64,000 nucleotides of DNA, taken from contig QANY01011430.1 in the NCBI GenBank assembly GCA_003255025.1, positions 1,036,769 through 1,100,768 of the forward strand, read 5' to 3'. The notes beneath the pieces were generated by a model. The model was not told the origin of the DNA and made no database searches. It saw nothing but the letters and a program-made list of their open reading frames with translations. Shown one piece after another: positions 46,501-58,144 of this stretch; position 1 is the stretch's first letter, and each line of letters starts with the position of its first letter. The stretch is from Datisca glomerata (taxonomy: Eukaryota > Streptophyta > Magnoliopsida > Cucurbitales > Datiscaceae). The position numbers and the translations under genes are program-made.

Positions 46501-47597
46501 ATCGCACATATGGTTGCTTGCCCCCGAGTTGAGGTACCACAGAGTGTCATTGTTGATGTTGACTTCATTTTGAGCCATCAAGAGAAGGCCTTCATTCACT
46601 ACATCTTCCAAGACTAGGTTGGTTGTTTCTTCCACCTTTTTATCGGCTCGACAATCTTTTGCAAAATGCCCAACGTTACCACAATTATAACATTTTTCGG
46701 AGTTGCAATCCTTTGCATAGTGACCATACTTGTAACACTTGTAGCACTCGATGTTGGAATAGTTCGACCGGCCGCTTCTTCCTCGACTGCGTCCTCTTCC
46801 ACGCCAATTTGGTTGGCTCGACTTTCCCTTCTCCTTATAGTACCTCTCATGACTGCTGCCTTGACCACCGCGACCATTTTCACGACTTCCACGGCCACGC
46901 CCTCTACCTCGAAAATTTTGAGAATAGAATACCTTTTCGTCTTTGATTGACGCCTTGGTTTGAAGTGCTTGCTCGAGTGTCTCCTTTTTTTTCTTCTTAC
47001 GTTGTTCGTGTGCCTCGAGAGAACCGGCAAGCTCGTCGACTGTGAGCGTCGCAAGGTCCTTTGACTCTTCTATTGCGCACATAACATTCTCAAAATTGTC
47101 GGTTAATGATCTCAAAATCTTCTCCACCACTCGCGCATCGGTTAACGCTTTGCCATTACGAATGAGTTGGTTCACCACGGCTTGTACACGCGTGATGTAG
47201 TCAGATACACTTTCCGACTCCTTCATCTTCATGCTCTCCAACTCGCCACGAAGAGTTTGGAGACGCACTTGCTTGACTCGGTCGGCTCCTTTGAACACTT
47301 TTCTTAAAATGTCCCACGCTTCTTTTGAAGTAGTTGCACCGGCAATCTTCTCAAAGCCCGACTCGTCAACGGCTCGGAACAACATGTATAATGTCGCCTT
47401 ATCCTTCGCTCGCGCCTCTTTCAACTCCTTATTTTGAGCCGCCGTATATCCCGTGGTATTTTTTTGTTCTTCGAAACCTTCTTCAACTACCTCCCATGCA
47501 TCTTGAGATCCGAGAAGAGCTTTCATTTGAACGCTCCAGTTCTCTAGTTCGCCTTCGTTAGTCGTGGTAGCGGCATTTGACCCGTCACATTCGCCAT
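43582..47597 (-). pseudogene. Copia element 3 gag-pol, nearly full length
   Basis: The ATG at 47597-47595 lies just after the primer site. Gag: NWSVQMKALLGSQDAWEVVE, then two zinc knuckles (CYKCYKYGHYAKDC, CYNCGNVGHFAKDC). The protease site reads WYLNSGASNHMCDH (normal D of DSG is N). Integrase: HLHHGGLKELAKKN, CEECVLGKQ, LIHTDICGPIAPG; catalytic positions are D, then N (AVRSNRGGEYTS) and D (GVNDRKNRTI) in place of the usual D and E. Reverse transcriptase: KARLVAKGYKQK, FQMDVKLAFLNG, FVALYVDDLIFMGN intact. RNase H: GYSDSDWCGDIDESTLGYV, VADIFTKPLPK; stop TAA at 43582. Lesions: frameshift near 47545, TAG 46495-46497, frameshifts near 45900, 45180 and 44870, and TAG at 44638-44640 in place of Trp. 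Confidence 0.95.
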
Positions 47598-47600
47598 TGG

Positions 47601-47613
47601 CTCTGATACCAAT
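47601..47613 (-). other. Primer-binding site of copia element 3
   Basis: The minus strand reads TTGGTATCAGAG directly after the LTR end, complementary to the 3' end of initiator tRNA-Met. The start codon follows within a few bases. Confidence 0.85.
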
Positions 47614-47614
47614 T

Positions 47615-47850
47615 TGTAACCTAAAAAGAAACTCACTTGAAATATTTAACTTTTGTATTCCTCTAAGTTATCTTTTCAAATGAAATCAACAAGGCCTTTA
47701 TATAGACTCTACTCTTGCCAAAAAACTGAAAAACAATTAAATCTATCACCCCTTGACCTTTCATCTACAAAAACTCTTGACCTTTTATATTTCCACTAAC
47801 TTCTAAATTGAAACAACCCACTAAAAATAACATTTAATGTTTATTCAACA
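47615..47850 (-). repeat. 5' LTR of copia element 3
   Basis: 236 bp, same ends as the 3' LTR. Differences are single-base substitutions only. Confidence 0.95.
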
Positions 47851-48070
47851 AGGTTCACATACTCCAGAACTTAGAGAAATACCTAAACCAAGAATGAGAC
47901 AACAACTCCAACGGCTAGTTACAGAAAATGATCAAAATACCCCTTAACTAAACTAACTATAAACTAATTAACTTTCTCTTACATAAAGCAGCTTTCCCTC
48001 TTTTCATCCTGCTCATTTCATTCATTTTTGGTCTCTGTTTCTCCCTCTCTCTCTATTAAATGCATATCTC
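47851..48070 (-). other. Upstream part of copia element 2 leader/LTR
   Basis: Joining this stretch across the insertion (one AGGTT removed) gives a continuous T/C-rich leader running toward the gag start of copia element 2. It probably holds that element's 5' LTR, but its outer end and partner LTR were not found. Confidence 0.45.
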
Positions 48071-49493
48071 TGCTTTTTGAAGTAATGGTTAATTATAGAA
48101 CTGAAGATAATTGGATTTTCTTTCTGCTGTTCTAGCTGAATTTTTTGTGGGTTATTATTGCTTTGAATTTTTGAACAACCATTAAAAGAATTTAAGTTGC
48201 ATTGTTTAAGTGAGATATAATCTGGGTTTTGCTTGATTGCTAAGTTAAGTAATCTAACTTGATTAATAGATCTAAATCCTCTCTGATGAGTCTTTCTTTT
48301 GGCTGTTTGGCAGGGGGGAAAATGTCAATGCTAAATGGATAGGCAACAACAAATAACATATTACTCAATACTACTACATGGTCAAACTCCACCTCCTTCC
48401 TCCTACCGCCCCCTCAGCCGCCTCTATCACCACCCATACAGCTTCATTCATCTGATGGAGTTATATTTTTTCTGTGAATTGCAGAGAGGATGTGGTGTGT
48501 AGCAAAGACGTCATCGAATCTGACAACACTTTTAGCAAACATCAAAAAGACAATTTAGGGGAGACGACAATTTGAAAAATGGAGAAGAAGATTTAAGGAC
48601 TTTTGTCAATTTTACCGTCATTAAGGGGGTTTGGTTATGTCGTGTGATAAATTGGAATCTTATTTTCTAATATTTTTTTCCCTTTTGTTTCAAATATTTT
48701 TATTTGATATAATAAAGTTATTTAACCTAATAAATTAACAATCATATATTACTTTTCCTATAATTTTTTAAAAAATCTACTTTATCAAATAATTTTCTCA
48801 ATTCACTTTCTCATTTTACTAACATATGAACAAATTTTTTGAAAAATCTTTTATTTTTCCTAATCTCCATAAAACATCCCTATTTATTTACATTTCTCCC
48901 TACTTGATTTAGATATTTTATTTTCTTCGAGATCAAAGCCTCGCCTAAGGGTTAAAAGAAATTCTGATCCCAGAATCCCGCCCGATCCTGTTCCAGTCTC
49001 ACGACCAAACTCATCCTAATCCTAATTTCTTAGATTTGTTCCTATCTTCAATACGTTTGGGACATAACTGAGGCTTGATTTTTTAAACGGATCAGAATTT
49101 TTGTCCCGCTCGATCCCGTCCTGAAACGCCCATCCTAAGACTCGTTTCGTGAGATTAAGATATGTACGTTAATTGTAATGAATGATAAAAAATATTTTAA
49201 TTAAAAAAATTAAGGATATATAAATATTCATATGTTTATAATATAGAATTTAAATGATTAAAAGCGAACCTACATAATATTAAAAAATTCTTCTAAATTG
49301 CTAGTTATTTCTTTTCCCAAAAGAAAATTTATTCATAGAATGTTAATGTTTAAAAAATATTAAAATTATAAATAAAAGGGGACTGTAACAAGATTGTTTA
49401 TCCCGTCTTATGTCTCGTCCTGAGGATCGAGCCTGTGTCATGGAATGGGGATGGAGTTTTTTTTTTAAATCATTTAGTTAAGTTGTTAGTGCG

Positions 49494-49531
<38 letters not shown>

Positions 49532-50640
49532 CATTAAGAAATTAATAACAATCATTAAAAAACTAAAAACATGACAAAAAATCTATAAATAATCAATAAT
49601 TTAATTATTCTTGCTTATACATCTACACATGTTTTAAAATATTTATTTATTCTCAACTCAGCATATAATTTTTTTCTATTATGACAAAAGATAACTTATT
49701 TTTAACATCAACATATATTCACATAATCCACTTAATTGTCTCGTTTAAATAAAAATTTTAAACTAGAAAAGAAATATTAAGAAAAAACTGTTGTGCTGCT
49801 TGAAAATCGAGTAGAAGTTCTAAATGACTTGAGTAAAATGACTAATAGCCACGAGCATGGGCAAGATATATGATTATATTAAGTTTTAGATTATATTTGA
49901 CCTAAATATAACAAAAAATTGGTACACCTATTCTGTTATGTTTATGTGCCAAAATCAGAATATTCAGCTTGTTTCAGTAGAAACTGAATGAAATTATTAA
50001 TTATGGTATATATATATAGATATAATAATAATGTTCAATGTATTAATATGAATAATAATTATAGCTATAAGATTTATTTGTGAAATATGTAAGAGAAAAA
50101 TTTATTTGTAATAATCTATTCCATGATATCGGAGAAAAGTTAATCAAACACTATATGGATTGTTAAAACTTTTAACCAATTGCCCGTTAAGAATCTATAT
50201 ATCTTTTTACTATGTATATTTTAAACATTTGACATTGAATTTATTGTACAGTGTAAGTAGAAAATGTATATTACTTTTTGATGTAACAGGAGAAACATAG
50301 TGGATTTAATTTTATTGGTTAAGTTAATAAAATATGTAATTTATTAGTACGTAAAATAAAATATATAAGATATTTTGTTATATTAGAATTTATAAATAAT
50401 CATTGACAATAATTTAAACCTTGATAGTAAAAAAAAATATAAATAATCAATAATTTTATTACTATCATATACTTTTATATAACTTTACTAAACTATTCCA
50501 ATAATTTTATCTAAATTTCCTACGTACCAAACAAAGTAATTATACTTTCCTAATAACTTTTTAACTTAATCATATATCACCAAATATGATAATTTTAAAA
50601 TCTTATTATCTTAATTTATCATTTAAATTTACGGAACAAT
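48071..50640. other. AT-rich DNA, no gene seen
   Basis: No coding similarity. From 48940 to 49450 there are GC-richer words such as TCCCGCCCGATCC and GTCCCGCTCGATCCCGTCC with partial inverted copies (ATCCCGTCTTATGTCTCGTCC, broken near 49400), which look like a decayed repeat. An (AT)n run lies at 49495-49530. Confidence 0.45.
49495..49530. repeat. (AT)n microsatellite
   Basis: About 17 uninterrupted AT dinucleotides. Confidence 0.9.
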
Positions 50641-50645
50641 TTATT

Positions 50646-51745
50646 TTCCAGTAACTTGCCTTGTTTGGAAGTGTGTTTTATAAAAACTTTATACTTCTTA
50701 AAAATAAAATTCGTTTGGGTATATGCACAGAAAACCAAAACAAAAACAACTTTGAAAAACCACTCTTCTCTGAACATGGGTCTAAAAAATAGACAGAGCA
50801 CGCTCTCGACCACATCAACACGCTTGACTCTATACTCACCTCCATACGCTCGCATCCATCTCTTCAACCCATCAAACGAATGTCTCATTCTCAAAGACCA
50901 AAGTTACCAAATCATGAAATTTGTCTCCATTGTCTCTAATGAAAAACCTTCTTTTTTTTCCAGATTTGGTAGATTTCGTCTCATTCTCAGACCCATGTTC
51001 ACTCTGTTTTCTCTGAACATAGTCTTGAAGGTTTTCCACTTCGTGTTTATGGCTTTGTTTCCCAACTCCGATAATATACGCCTTCCTTCCATGAGAATGG
51101 CCTGAGTTTCATTTTCATCTAATACACGTGTATATTTACCAGTGGACTTTAACGAGAATGGACTGAGTTTCAATGAATAGTCGAATGTTACTGGAGTGGG
51201 TATGAGAAGGATGAAAAATGAAGATAGAAGATGAAAAGGCGACGGGTGGAGTTACTGGAGTGTGATGGAGGTGAGGGAGTAGTTTGTGATGTGATGGGGG
51301 TTTGTTATCTGATGAGGAGAGTGGGGGTGTAAATTAAAATTTAGTAAATTATGGGTAATTTGTGTGATAACAATTAACTGAAATTGGGAATCTTTGTGTG
51401 ATGTGAAATTAAAATTAGGTGACTTTGGTGATGGTTTCTATTATGTATAAATTAAAATTGAGTGAACTTAGGATGGTTTGTGTGATGTGTAATTTGTTTA
51501 GATAAAATGAGTGATTTATTTTGGTAAATAGAATGTAATAAAAAATATTTTTAAATAAAAAATTAAAATTATTGATGTGACATCTAAATCACTATTTTAT
51601 TTTAAAAATCCTAAAATAATTCGTTCACAACAATCATCTAAACAAATGTTCTTTTACACGTCTTTTAATAAAAAAATTCTTAAAAATAGTTTTTAGAAAA
51701 CTATTTTATAAAAACACTCTCAAATAGACTTTTAACATTTCTAAT
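50646..51745. mobile_element. Possible non-autonomous TIR element
   Basis: The left end reads GTTTGGAAGTGTGTTTTATA with AAAACT and TCTTAAAAATA. The reverse complement of the right end (about 51660-51745) contains ATTTGAGAGTGTTTTTATAA, then AGTTTTCTAAAAACT. Ends of the form GTTTG-GAGTGTTTTTA are common in plant miniature DNA elements. No clean target duplication was found and the boundaries are approximate. Open frames inside overlap on both strands and have no recognised motif. Confidence 0.35.
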
Positions 51746-52004
51746 ATTCTTACTTAACTTACACCAAACGACTTCTAAGGATAAAGTTATCCAAAATAAT
51801 CTCATTAAAGATAACGTGCAAGGCATCTGGCCAATTTAATAGGGAAATGGATTTTTGGATGGAGAGGGCATTTTTCATAGATCATAAAAGTTGAAGGGTC
51901 ACTGAAAAAGAGGTTAAAGTTGAGATGGTCTAGTTAAAAAAGTTGTCAAAGTTGAACGGTGTCTATGAAAGTGGCCCTATTAGTTATTATAGCTTATAGA
52001 GGAT
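51746..52004. other. No recognisable gene
   Basis: Contains AAAGTTGAAGGGTCACT and AAAGTTGAACGGTGTCTATG, words typical of terminal repeats of some plant DNA elements, but no element could be delimited. Confidence 0.3.
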
Positions 52005-52496
52005 TTTTATATTCACATAGTTATTCACAATTTTGCTTTTACTGCAAATCCCTTTTATCACCATTTTCATTCTGCTACTCTATTTTCAACATTTTACACT
52101 CAAATTTTGTATGCCCAATTTTCTTGGAGTAAAAGCACTGAGCCATTTCCTATTAAAGAACCCAAATATTTCCTTATTATTTCTTCATTCAACAAACCTC
52201 TCTTAACCAAACTTATAGAGATTTGGCAATCAAAAGAGAAATTACTCAGTGATTCTACCAACGTTTCCAACTATCTAGTAGAGAACAAAGAAGCAACAAT
52301 GTTTTAATCTCATCATAAAAAATAATTTTCATTGAAAAAACATTATTGATGATACTCTAAATCTCATTCAAGTGTTATACGATTGAGGCGCTCTCTTTAT
52401 ATTTTAGGTTCACAAGCTTTCATATCAAACAAGCTTTATTCTCAATTATTTTCTCTCATATTCACTGGTTTCACAATATCATCTTTGATTGGAGCA
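52005..52496 (-). pseudogene. Copia element A gag, distal part (cut by MULE)
   Basis: The minus strand reads APIKDDIVKPVNM, MKACEPKI, LETLVESLSNFSFD, RGLLNEEIIRKYLGSLIG, then a zinc knuckle FYSKKIGHTKFECKMLK, with Ser for the second Cys. This is a Tnt1-like copia gag. The same segments occur on the plus strand at 59280-59800 in a related element. The proximal part of this gag lies beyond the MULE at 58241-58372. Confidence 0.8.
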
Positions 52497-52505
52497 TAAA
52501 ACTTT
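52497..52505. other. Target-site duplication of the MULE, left copy
   Basis: TAAAACTTT. It matches the right copy TAAAACCTT (58232-58240) at 8 of 9 positions. Nine base pairs is the standard MULE target duplication. Confidence 0.85.
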
Positions 52506-52592
52506 AGAAAAAGTACACTGACACCCTCTGACATTTGCCTAAAAGATACATACACCCTTCTAGTTTCAGAAAGACACATAAGTCCAATCTGT
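52506..52592 (+). repeat. Left terminal inverted repeat of the MULE
   Basis: It pairs with 58145-58231. Conserved blocks are AAGTACACTGACAC, CTAAAAGA(T/C)AC, CTAGTTT and GAAAGACACA. Confidence 0.85.
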
Positions 52593-54563
52593 TATAAATG
52601 AGTTAATTTTTAAGTGAAATGAAAAAAATAGCCTTAAGTTTTCACCCTTACCCGACCCAGCACCAGACCCTTACTCGAATTGATTTTACCTGATTTTTAA
52701 GTGAAGTCCCCTCAAACCCCTCAAACCTGCGACTTAATCTCTCCCAATCTCTCCCGCGATTTCTCTTCCCACGAACCCTAAAACTCAGCCAAAAAATTTG
52801 GTCGTGTAGGTAAAAATCAAAGGAAGAGAATCGAAAGCAAGGGAAGAGAGGGGTAAAGGCTAAGGTGTTTCCAATCTTTCTTCTTTTTCCTGAAAACCAG
52901 ATCTAAAAATTCACTGAGGTATTATCCATTCATTTTTCTGAGTTGTTCTGCATTCTTTGTTCTACCCAAACGATTTTGTGGGTCTTCCTGTATTTTACAG
53001 TAATGCTTCTATAGTTGTGGGATTTAAATTTTTCATCTGCGATAACAAACCGTGGGTTGGGGGGACTCTTAGGAAACTCTATTTTTTTCATGTGATTGCA
53101 ACAGACAAATCATCCCAAGTATTATTAAGTTAAAATATGCTTCAGAGTTTGTCCAACTAAACAATTTCTCGATTACAGAGAAAGTGAAATAACTAATTGA
53201 ATTAACTAAACAATTTCTCTATTATAGAGCAACTTAATTAAGTTCAGAAGAACAACTTTATTATTTAAAAAAAAGGAATACATTTCTAGGTTGGAGTGAA
53301 CCATTTTGTCAGGTGTTGATGTTGTACAAATTGCTCTATAGGTCTGTGTTATTGTGATATTTGTTCGGTTTCATTTTGCTTCAGTTATATTTTCTGATAA
53401 AATTGTGGTTTTATTAAAGCACCACTTCTCAATTTTATTCATTGTCAATGCATGTCTCTAATGGAGAAAAGTGTTGTTTTCTCAGTGCACCACCAGTACA
53501 ATGTTAGGTGATATCAAACATCAATCTAGATAAGTACAATTACTTAGATTTGGTAGATGATATATATAAAGTGTTGGAACTGGATAAAGAAAGCTTCAAC
53601 ATCCTAATACATTATCGCTTACATAGCCCTTTGGAGGAGGGCCTTGTTAACATCAACATCAACAAAGAACTAATGATAATTTTCAATATGCACTCCATTA
53701 GCAACGTAATTGAACTGTTTATCTGTAATTTAGAGAATGTTATAACTAATGAAATCAAGGAGTCTGATGATGAATGATTATGTGCTAGTGAGGACAAGTC
53801 TTTAGATAGTGATAGTGAGTCTAAAGAAAATGATGATCAATTTGATAATGAAAAGGATAATGAAAAATGATATTAGGAGGTATGTTTCTAATGAGCATGA
53901 AGGGGTGTTATCTATTGATTGTACGAGATGGATGAATAGTGTGCCTTTTTCTATTGAAAAAGGTGATAAAGTTGTTCTAAAAGAAGGATTGGTGTTTAAG
54001 AACATAAGGGAGTTTAGGGAAGTATTACAAAGTTTTGTGATTCAAGAGGGATTTGATGTCATAAGGGTAAAAAACGAGCGGGCTAAAGTTACTTGCATTT
54101 GTAATGGAGATGGTTACACTTTGAGGATTCACGTGTCATCTATTCCAGATGGGACCACCTTCATTATAAAAAGTTACAATGATGATCATTCATGTGTACG
54201 TGTATCGAAGAATACTAATGCGACATCTGTGTGGATTACGACCGATCAACTTAGAGTAGATCCTAATATGAAAACCAGTGCCATGTCTGCAATTTATTTG
54301 AGAAATATGGTATTGAGCCTCGCATGAAACAATTTAATAGAGCTCGACAGATAGCCAGGCAGGAGAAAGTTTGGCAGAAAGAAATCTGGGGATCATGATT
54401 AAGATATAATATGGCCTGTTATATCCCAATCTGACATTTAAGAGGATTTTTATGTGTCTCGAGGCATGTAAGAATGGATTCTTACAAGGATGTAGACCAT
54501 TTATTAGGCTTGATGGGTGTCATCTTAAGGGACCTTATGGAGGTATGTTATTGGCTACAATTG

Positions 54564-54685
54564 CACTTAGAGGATTCACGTGTCCCTTATTCCAGATATG
54601 ACCACCTTCATGATAAAAAGTTACAATGATGATCATTCTTGTGTACGCATATCGAAGAATACTAATGTGATATCTGTGTGGATTG
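54564..54685 (+). repeat. 122-bp copied segment inside the transposase gene
   Basis: A diverged copy (about 89% by hand) of 54115-54236, which encodes part of the MuDR N-terminal domain. It is inserted between LLATIA and DGNGGIFPL and flanked by the 5-bp word ATTGC at 54560-54564 and 54682-54686. Confidence 0.85.
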
Positions 54686-55734
54686 CGATGGATGGTAATG
54701 GAGGCATATTTCCTTTAGTTGTTACAGTGGTTGAAGGTGAAACTAAAGATGGTCTTTTTTCCTTTGTTTATTATTTGACTGCATCAACGATCATTCTCAA
54801 TTGTTGAACTCTATGTGAGATAGACAAAAGGTATTTACTAATTACAAATTTAGTTGATTTATGTCATATATTTGTTTACTAATACACTACCTTTACACGG
54901 ACTGGTTGAGGTAGTCGCTGATATTTTTTAAACTTGTAATCATCGACGATGTGCAAGGCCTTTGCTCCATAACTTCAAGATTACATTCCCTGGTTTGTAT
55001 CTTAAAATGCAATTTTGTTCTACTGTGAAAGCATACAACAATTGGTTGGATGTGATACCAAAAGTGTCATGGTCTAGGCATGCTTTCGATCATAGGGAAA
55101 ATGTGACTATGTAACCAACAACATGACAGAGTCTTTTTATCATTGGGTGGGAACATTTAGAAACATGATAATCTTGACATTTCTTGATAAAATTTGAGTA
55201 AAAATGATGATCATGATGCAAAATATATTATCAAAATGGTTGTGGATGGGGAGGCAAGTTGACTCCAATGACAAAGAAGACATTGGACAAAGTTGTGCAG
55301 GATGGGAGGTTTTGTCATGCACTTCCTGCAAGTCAGTCTGTAGTAAATCTCAGTACATGATCATGTGAGCGTAATATTTGGAAAGATGTCGGTTTATCTT
55401 ATAAGCACGCAATAGCATCAATAAGATTCAAATGAGAATCTGTTGAAGATTATGTTGATGAGTATTATTCTATCAGAACCTATCTTAAAGCTTATGCTCA
55501 CATCATTCATCCAATGCCTGACTTGGACTCATTGTCTAACATAGAGGAAATGGGTCCACCACCCTTGAGACGATTGCATGGAAGACCTAAGAAAAATAGA
55601 AGGAGAAAAGAAGTTAAGCCAGAACCTGATAATGTTAGAAAATGTTCAAGCATAGTGAGATGTGTTAATTGCAAGCAGTTCAGGCACAATAAAAGGGGTT
55701 GCCAACATGCTCCAGTGAATATCAGGGTGTGACA

Positions 55735-55865
55735 AAGTGCTGCCACTAGATCTAAAGGTAGCTAACAAGGACCAAGTGTTGTCACTAGATCTGAAGGTAG
55801 CGCACAAGGACTAAGTGCTGCCACTAGATCTGCCATTGGATCTACACCCACTTTTAACACTACTC
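55735..55865 (+). repeat. ~44-bp tandem repeat near transposase 3' end
   Basis: Three degenerate copies of a unit containing AGTGCTGCCACTAGATCT and AAGGTAGC(T/G)(A/C)ACAAGGAC. In mudrA-like genes this region is a low-complexity C-terminal tail. Confidence 0.7.
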
Positions 55866-55899
55866 AAGAGAGAGCTAGGGTAAGGATGGAGGCTAGAAG

Positions 55900-56250
55900 A
55901 CTAAAAAAGGCATGCATTCTTTGCTTACTGTTTTACTTTGCTTACTATTTTATTTGGATTATGTTTACTATAACTGTGATTTTTCTAACTATGAAAAGAA
56001 TGTATTGCTATGAAAATGCTTGCTTATTGATGTGCAGAAGAATGAGGATTATGTTTATAAAAAGAATGTACTGCTTATTAATATGTTTGCTTATTATAAC
56101 TGTGATTCTTCTAACTATGAAAAGAATGTACTGCTATGAATATGCTTGCTTATTATTGTGCAGAAGAATAAAGATTATGTTTACCAAAAGAATGTATTGC
56201 TTATTAATATGCTTACTTAATATGCTTGCTTACTATTGTTTTATAGTATG
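55900..56250 (+). repeat. ~127-bp tandem duplication near transposase 3' end
   Basis: Two and a half copies of a unit with TAACTGTGATTNTTCTAACT, ATGAAAAGAATGTANTGCTA, GCTTGCTTATT and GTGCAGAAGAAT. An open frame crosses it, but its hydrophobic product is repeat-derived except for the last residues. Confidence 0.7.
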
Positions 56251-56764
56251 CTTTCTTATTGTTGTGCATAAGAACAACACACCCATTCAAGGGGGAGGAG
56301 CAAGTTCAAGTCAAAGATAGATATTTTTGTGGATTTTTTCGGAGGGGCAAGATGATAGGAAATATGTTTTTTGTGTGTGTGTGAAGATATGATCCTTCAA
56401 CACTCTAATTATTTTTTTATAGATTTTGTAATTATGGAAGGATGTGATCCTTTAACACTCTAGTTATTTTTTGGGGACTAGTTGACTCTATTGTAATACT
56501 CTAGGATTTGGTCTTTCATTAATTTTGTAACTATGCAAAGTACGCTGACATTGTAATGGAAGATATGAAACTATTCAGTTTAATGACAGGAAAGTATTAT
56601 GTGTAGCTTACTTTATGTACAATTTCTTCTCTTAATATATCATTCCCTATATCATTTGCATAATATGGATAGATTGAAAACTAAGAATGTGTAAACTTAT
56701 ATATCCATAAACTTCATTAAACTCCATTATAAGTTTACATAGTAAAACTCAAATTACATAATTA

Positions 56765-57155
56765 AAACATGATTAAACTCACATAGTTTACATAATAAAA
56801 TCACATTACATAAATAATAAGGCCTACGGTTAGATACAAAAAACACAATGCAAACTTGGAATAGAAGTCTCATTTGTTTAAGTTCTTTCTTAAGTTCCTT
56901 TAATTCCTTGACTTGGGACATATTGTTATCCTTGTCCTTGTCTTTGATAACAAAATCGTTTATTTCATCGACCAGGTTACACCATCTAAAAACCCCACAT
57001 ATGTTGTCCTCAGAGCAATAATATTACCTATATTTGTTTTTAGAGACTCCAAAATCTTGACAGCAGCTCTTCTTTTGCACTGACATCTTTTATTAATATA
57101 CTGTAACCCATCATGTACAAAGCCATTGACACTTGAACTTGATATCTTTAATTAC
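56765..57155 (-). pseudogene. GRF-type zinc-finger ORF within the MULE, convergent to transposase
   Basis: The minus strand from about 57147 reads SSSSVNGFVHDGLQYINKRC, then QCKRRAAVKILESLKTNIGN; after a one-base shift near 57028 it continues YYCSEDNICGVFRWCNLVDE. The pattern CxC...N.G...Y.C....CG.FRW is that of GRF zinc fingers, which in other proteins bind single-stranded nucleic acid. A Lys/Glu coiled coil (VKELKELKKELKQMRLL) and a hydrophobic tail (FQVCIVFFVS) follow. Only the one shift separates finger from coil, so decay is mild. A start codon was not resolved; upstream exons may exist between 57160 and 57790. The role is unknown. Confidence 0.6.
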
Positions 57156-57779
57156 CTAACATATCAAATAAGAGCAGCTAATCGACAACACAAATCAAAT
57201 ATCCATAAAAATTTAGGAATTTTACAAATTGACATTATTAAACATTGAAGCTCAACATATCTGAGGAACAAATTTTACTCTTAGATGCTCATTTGCCTAA
57301 AAATTTAGGAATTACACTGAAACTCGATTGGTTCACAAAAATCAAGCCATTCCTAAATTTTGAAACAGATTAAACAAAGCCAATATGTTGGGAAATTAGA
57401 AAATGGAAAGGTGTTTGACAACAACTACAATCGTGGGAAGAAGCAAGAATAAAAACAATTCAAACAGATCAAACATAGCAAACAAAAAGACGTTAATCAT
57501 CTAAAACTTAGGATTAGGTGAAGAAGGAAGAACACAAACTTTAATTTTATTACATCTTTTTACTTTCCAGCTCCTTTTCTTCCTCTCAATTTCCCAAATC
57601 AGAACATATTTCAACACTTCATGGTCCAAAGCAACTTATGCAAATATAATTAACAGAACATGTGCTCAGATCGATGAAAAATGAGGATGCTCAAATTGAT
57701 GAAGCTTCCATATGCAGCCAATAACATAGAAACACATAAAACTTCCAGCTAAACCAGAGAAGAAAAGATTCAACAAGAA

Positions 57780-58060
57780 AACTAAAATGCAGAAACCTAA
57801 CATGCGGTGGTGCTTCACGGTGGTGCTTCGTCGGTGGTGCTTCGCGTGGTGCTTCGCCGAACTAGAAATCTTCGAGGTGGTGCTTCACGGTGGTGCTTGG
57901 AATGTGCTTCACTTTATTCACGGGTCTCCCTCTTCCTTCATGGGGGTCTCCCTCTTCCTCATGTGGGTCTCCCTCTTCCTTCACATGTTCTTCTCAAGTG
58001 ACCCGTAACCTAACCCATTAGTAATGGTTTTTTTGTCAACGCCCATTAGTAATGGTTAAC
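57780..58060. repeat. Short tandem repeats near the MULE right end
   Basis: GGTGGTGCTTC(G/A)C recurs about six times between 57803 and 57897. GGGTCTCCCTCTTCCT recurs three times between 57922 and 57982. CCCATTAGTAATGGTT occurs twice at 58012 and 58044. They lie in what would be the promoter or leader of the GRF ORF. Confidence 0.8.
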
Positions 58061-58144
58061 TGAGGGTATTTTTGGTACTAAGAAACAATTAAACACTGAT
58101 AAATAAATATTAAATGAATTTGGGGTTTATGTCTATAAAATGAA

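Larger units (their letters stand above)
43330..47850 (-). mobile_element. Copia element 3, complete with LTRs and TSD
   Basis: 4,521 bp, minus strand, inserted into the leader or LTR of copia element 2. Both LTRs are 236 bp (43330-43565 and 47615-47850) and run TGTTGAATAAA to GGTTACA. The flanking AGGTT at 43325-43329 and 47851-47855 is a perfect 5-bp target duplication. The primer site TTGGTATCAGAG (minus, 47601-47613) is complementary to initiator tRNA-Met, and a purine-rich tract TGAGGGAGTTT precedes the 3' LTR. By hand the LTRs differ at about 10 of 236 positions (about 4%), so it is younger than its host element. The coding region is one gag-pol with six visible lesions. Confidence 0.97.
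53508..56320 (+). pseudogene. mudrA-like MULE transposase, degenerate
   Basis: MULE transposases cut at the terminal repeats using a DDE core. In order: an N-terminal PB1-like region (53508-53777), the MuDR N-terminal domain (LKEGLVFKNIREFREVL, VKNERAKVTCICNGDGYTLR, IKSYNDDHSCVRVSKN), TFKRIFMCLEACKNGFLQGC and RPFIRLDGCHLKGPYGG with the first catalytic Asp near 54512. Then come FPLVVTVVEGETKDG, a DRQK remnant near 54815 in another frame, WSRHAFD and KCDYVTNNMTES-type text in mixed frames, and a decayed SWIM finger (CKH now YKH near 55408). Next are YLKAYAHIIHPMPDLDSL, PPPLRRLHGRPKKNRRRK and zinc knuckle CVNCKQFRHNKRGC (55661-55702). The end GGGASSSQR stops at 56320. Stops, shifts and an internal 122-bp insertion inactivate it. 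Confidence 0.9.

Noticed and set aside
46614..47054. 146-codon minus-strand ORF and plus-strand ORFs over the copia gag
   Set aside because: They are shadow frames of the gag region at 46495-47526, which has clear zinc knuckles in its own frame.
50619..51173. ORFs of 91, 149 and 89 codons on both strands
   Set aside because: They overlap antisense to each other within a possible non-autonomous DNA element and show no recognisable domain.
55886..56320. 144-codon ORF that looks like a membrane protein
   Set aside because: Its hydrophobic part is a tandem duplication in the tail of the MULE transposase gene; only the last residues match the transposase end.
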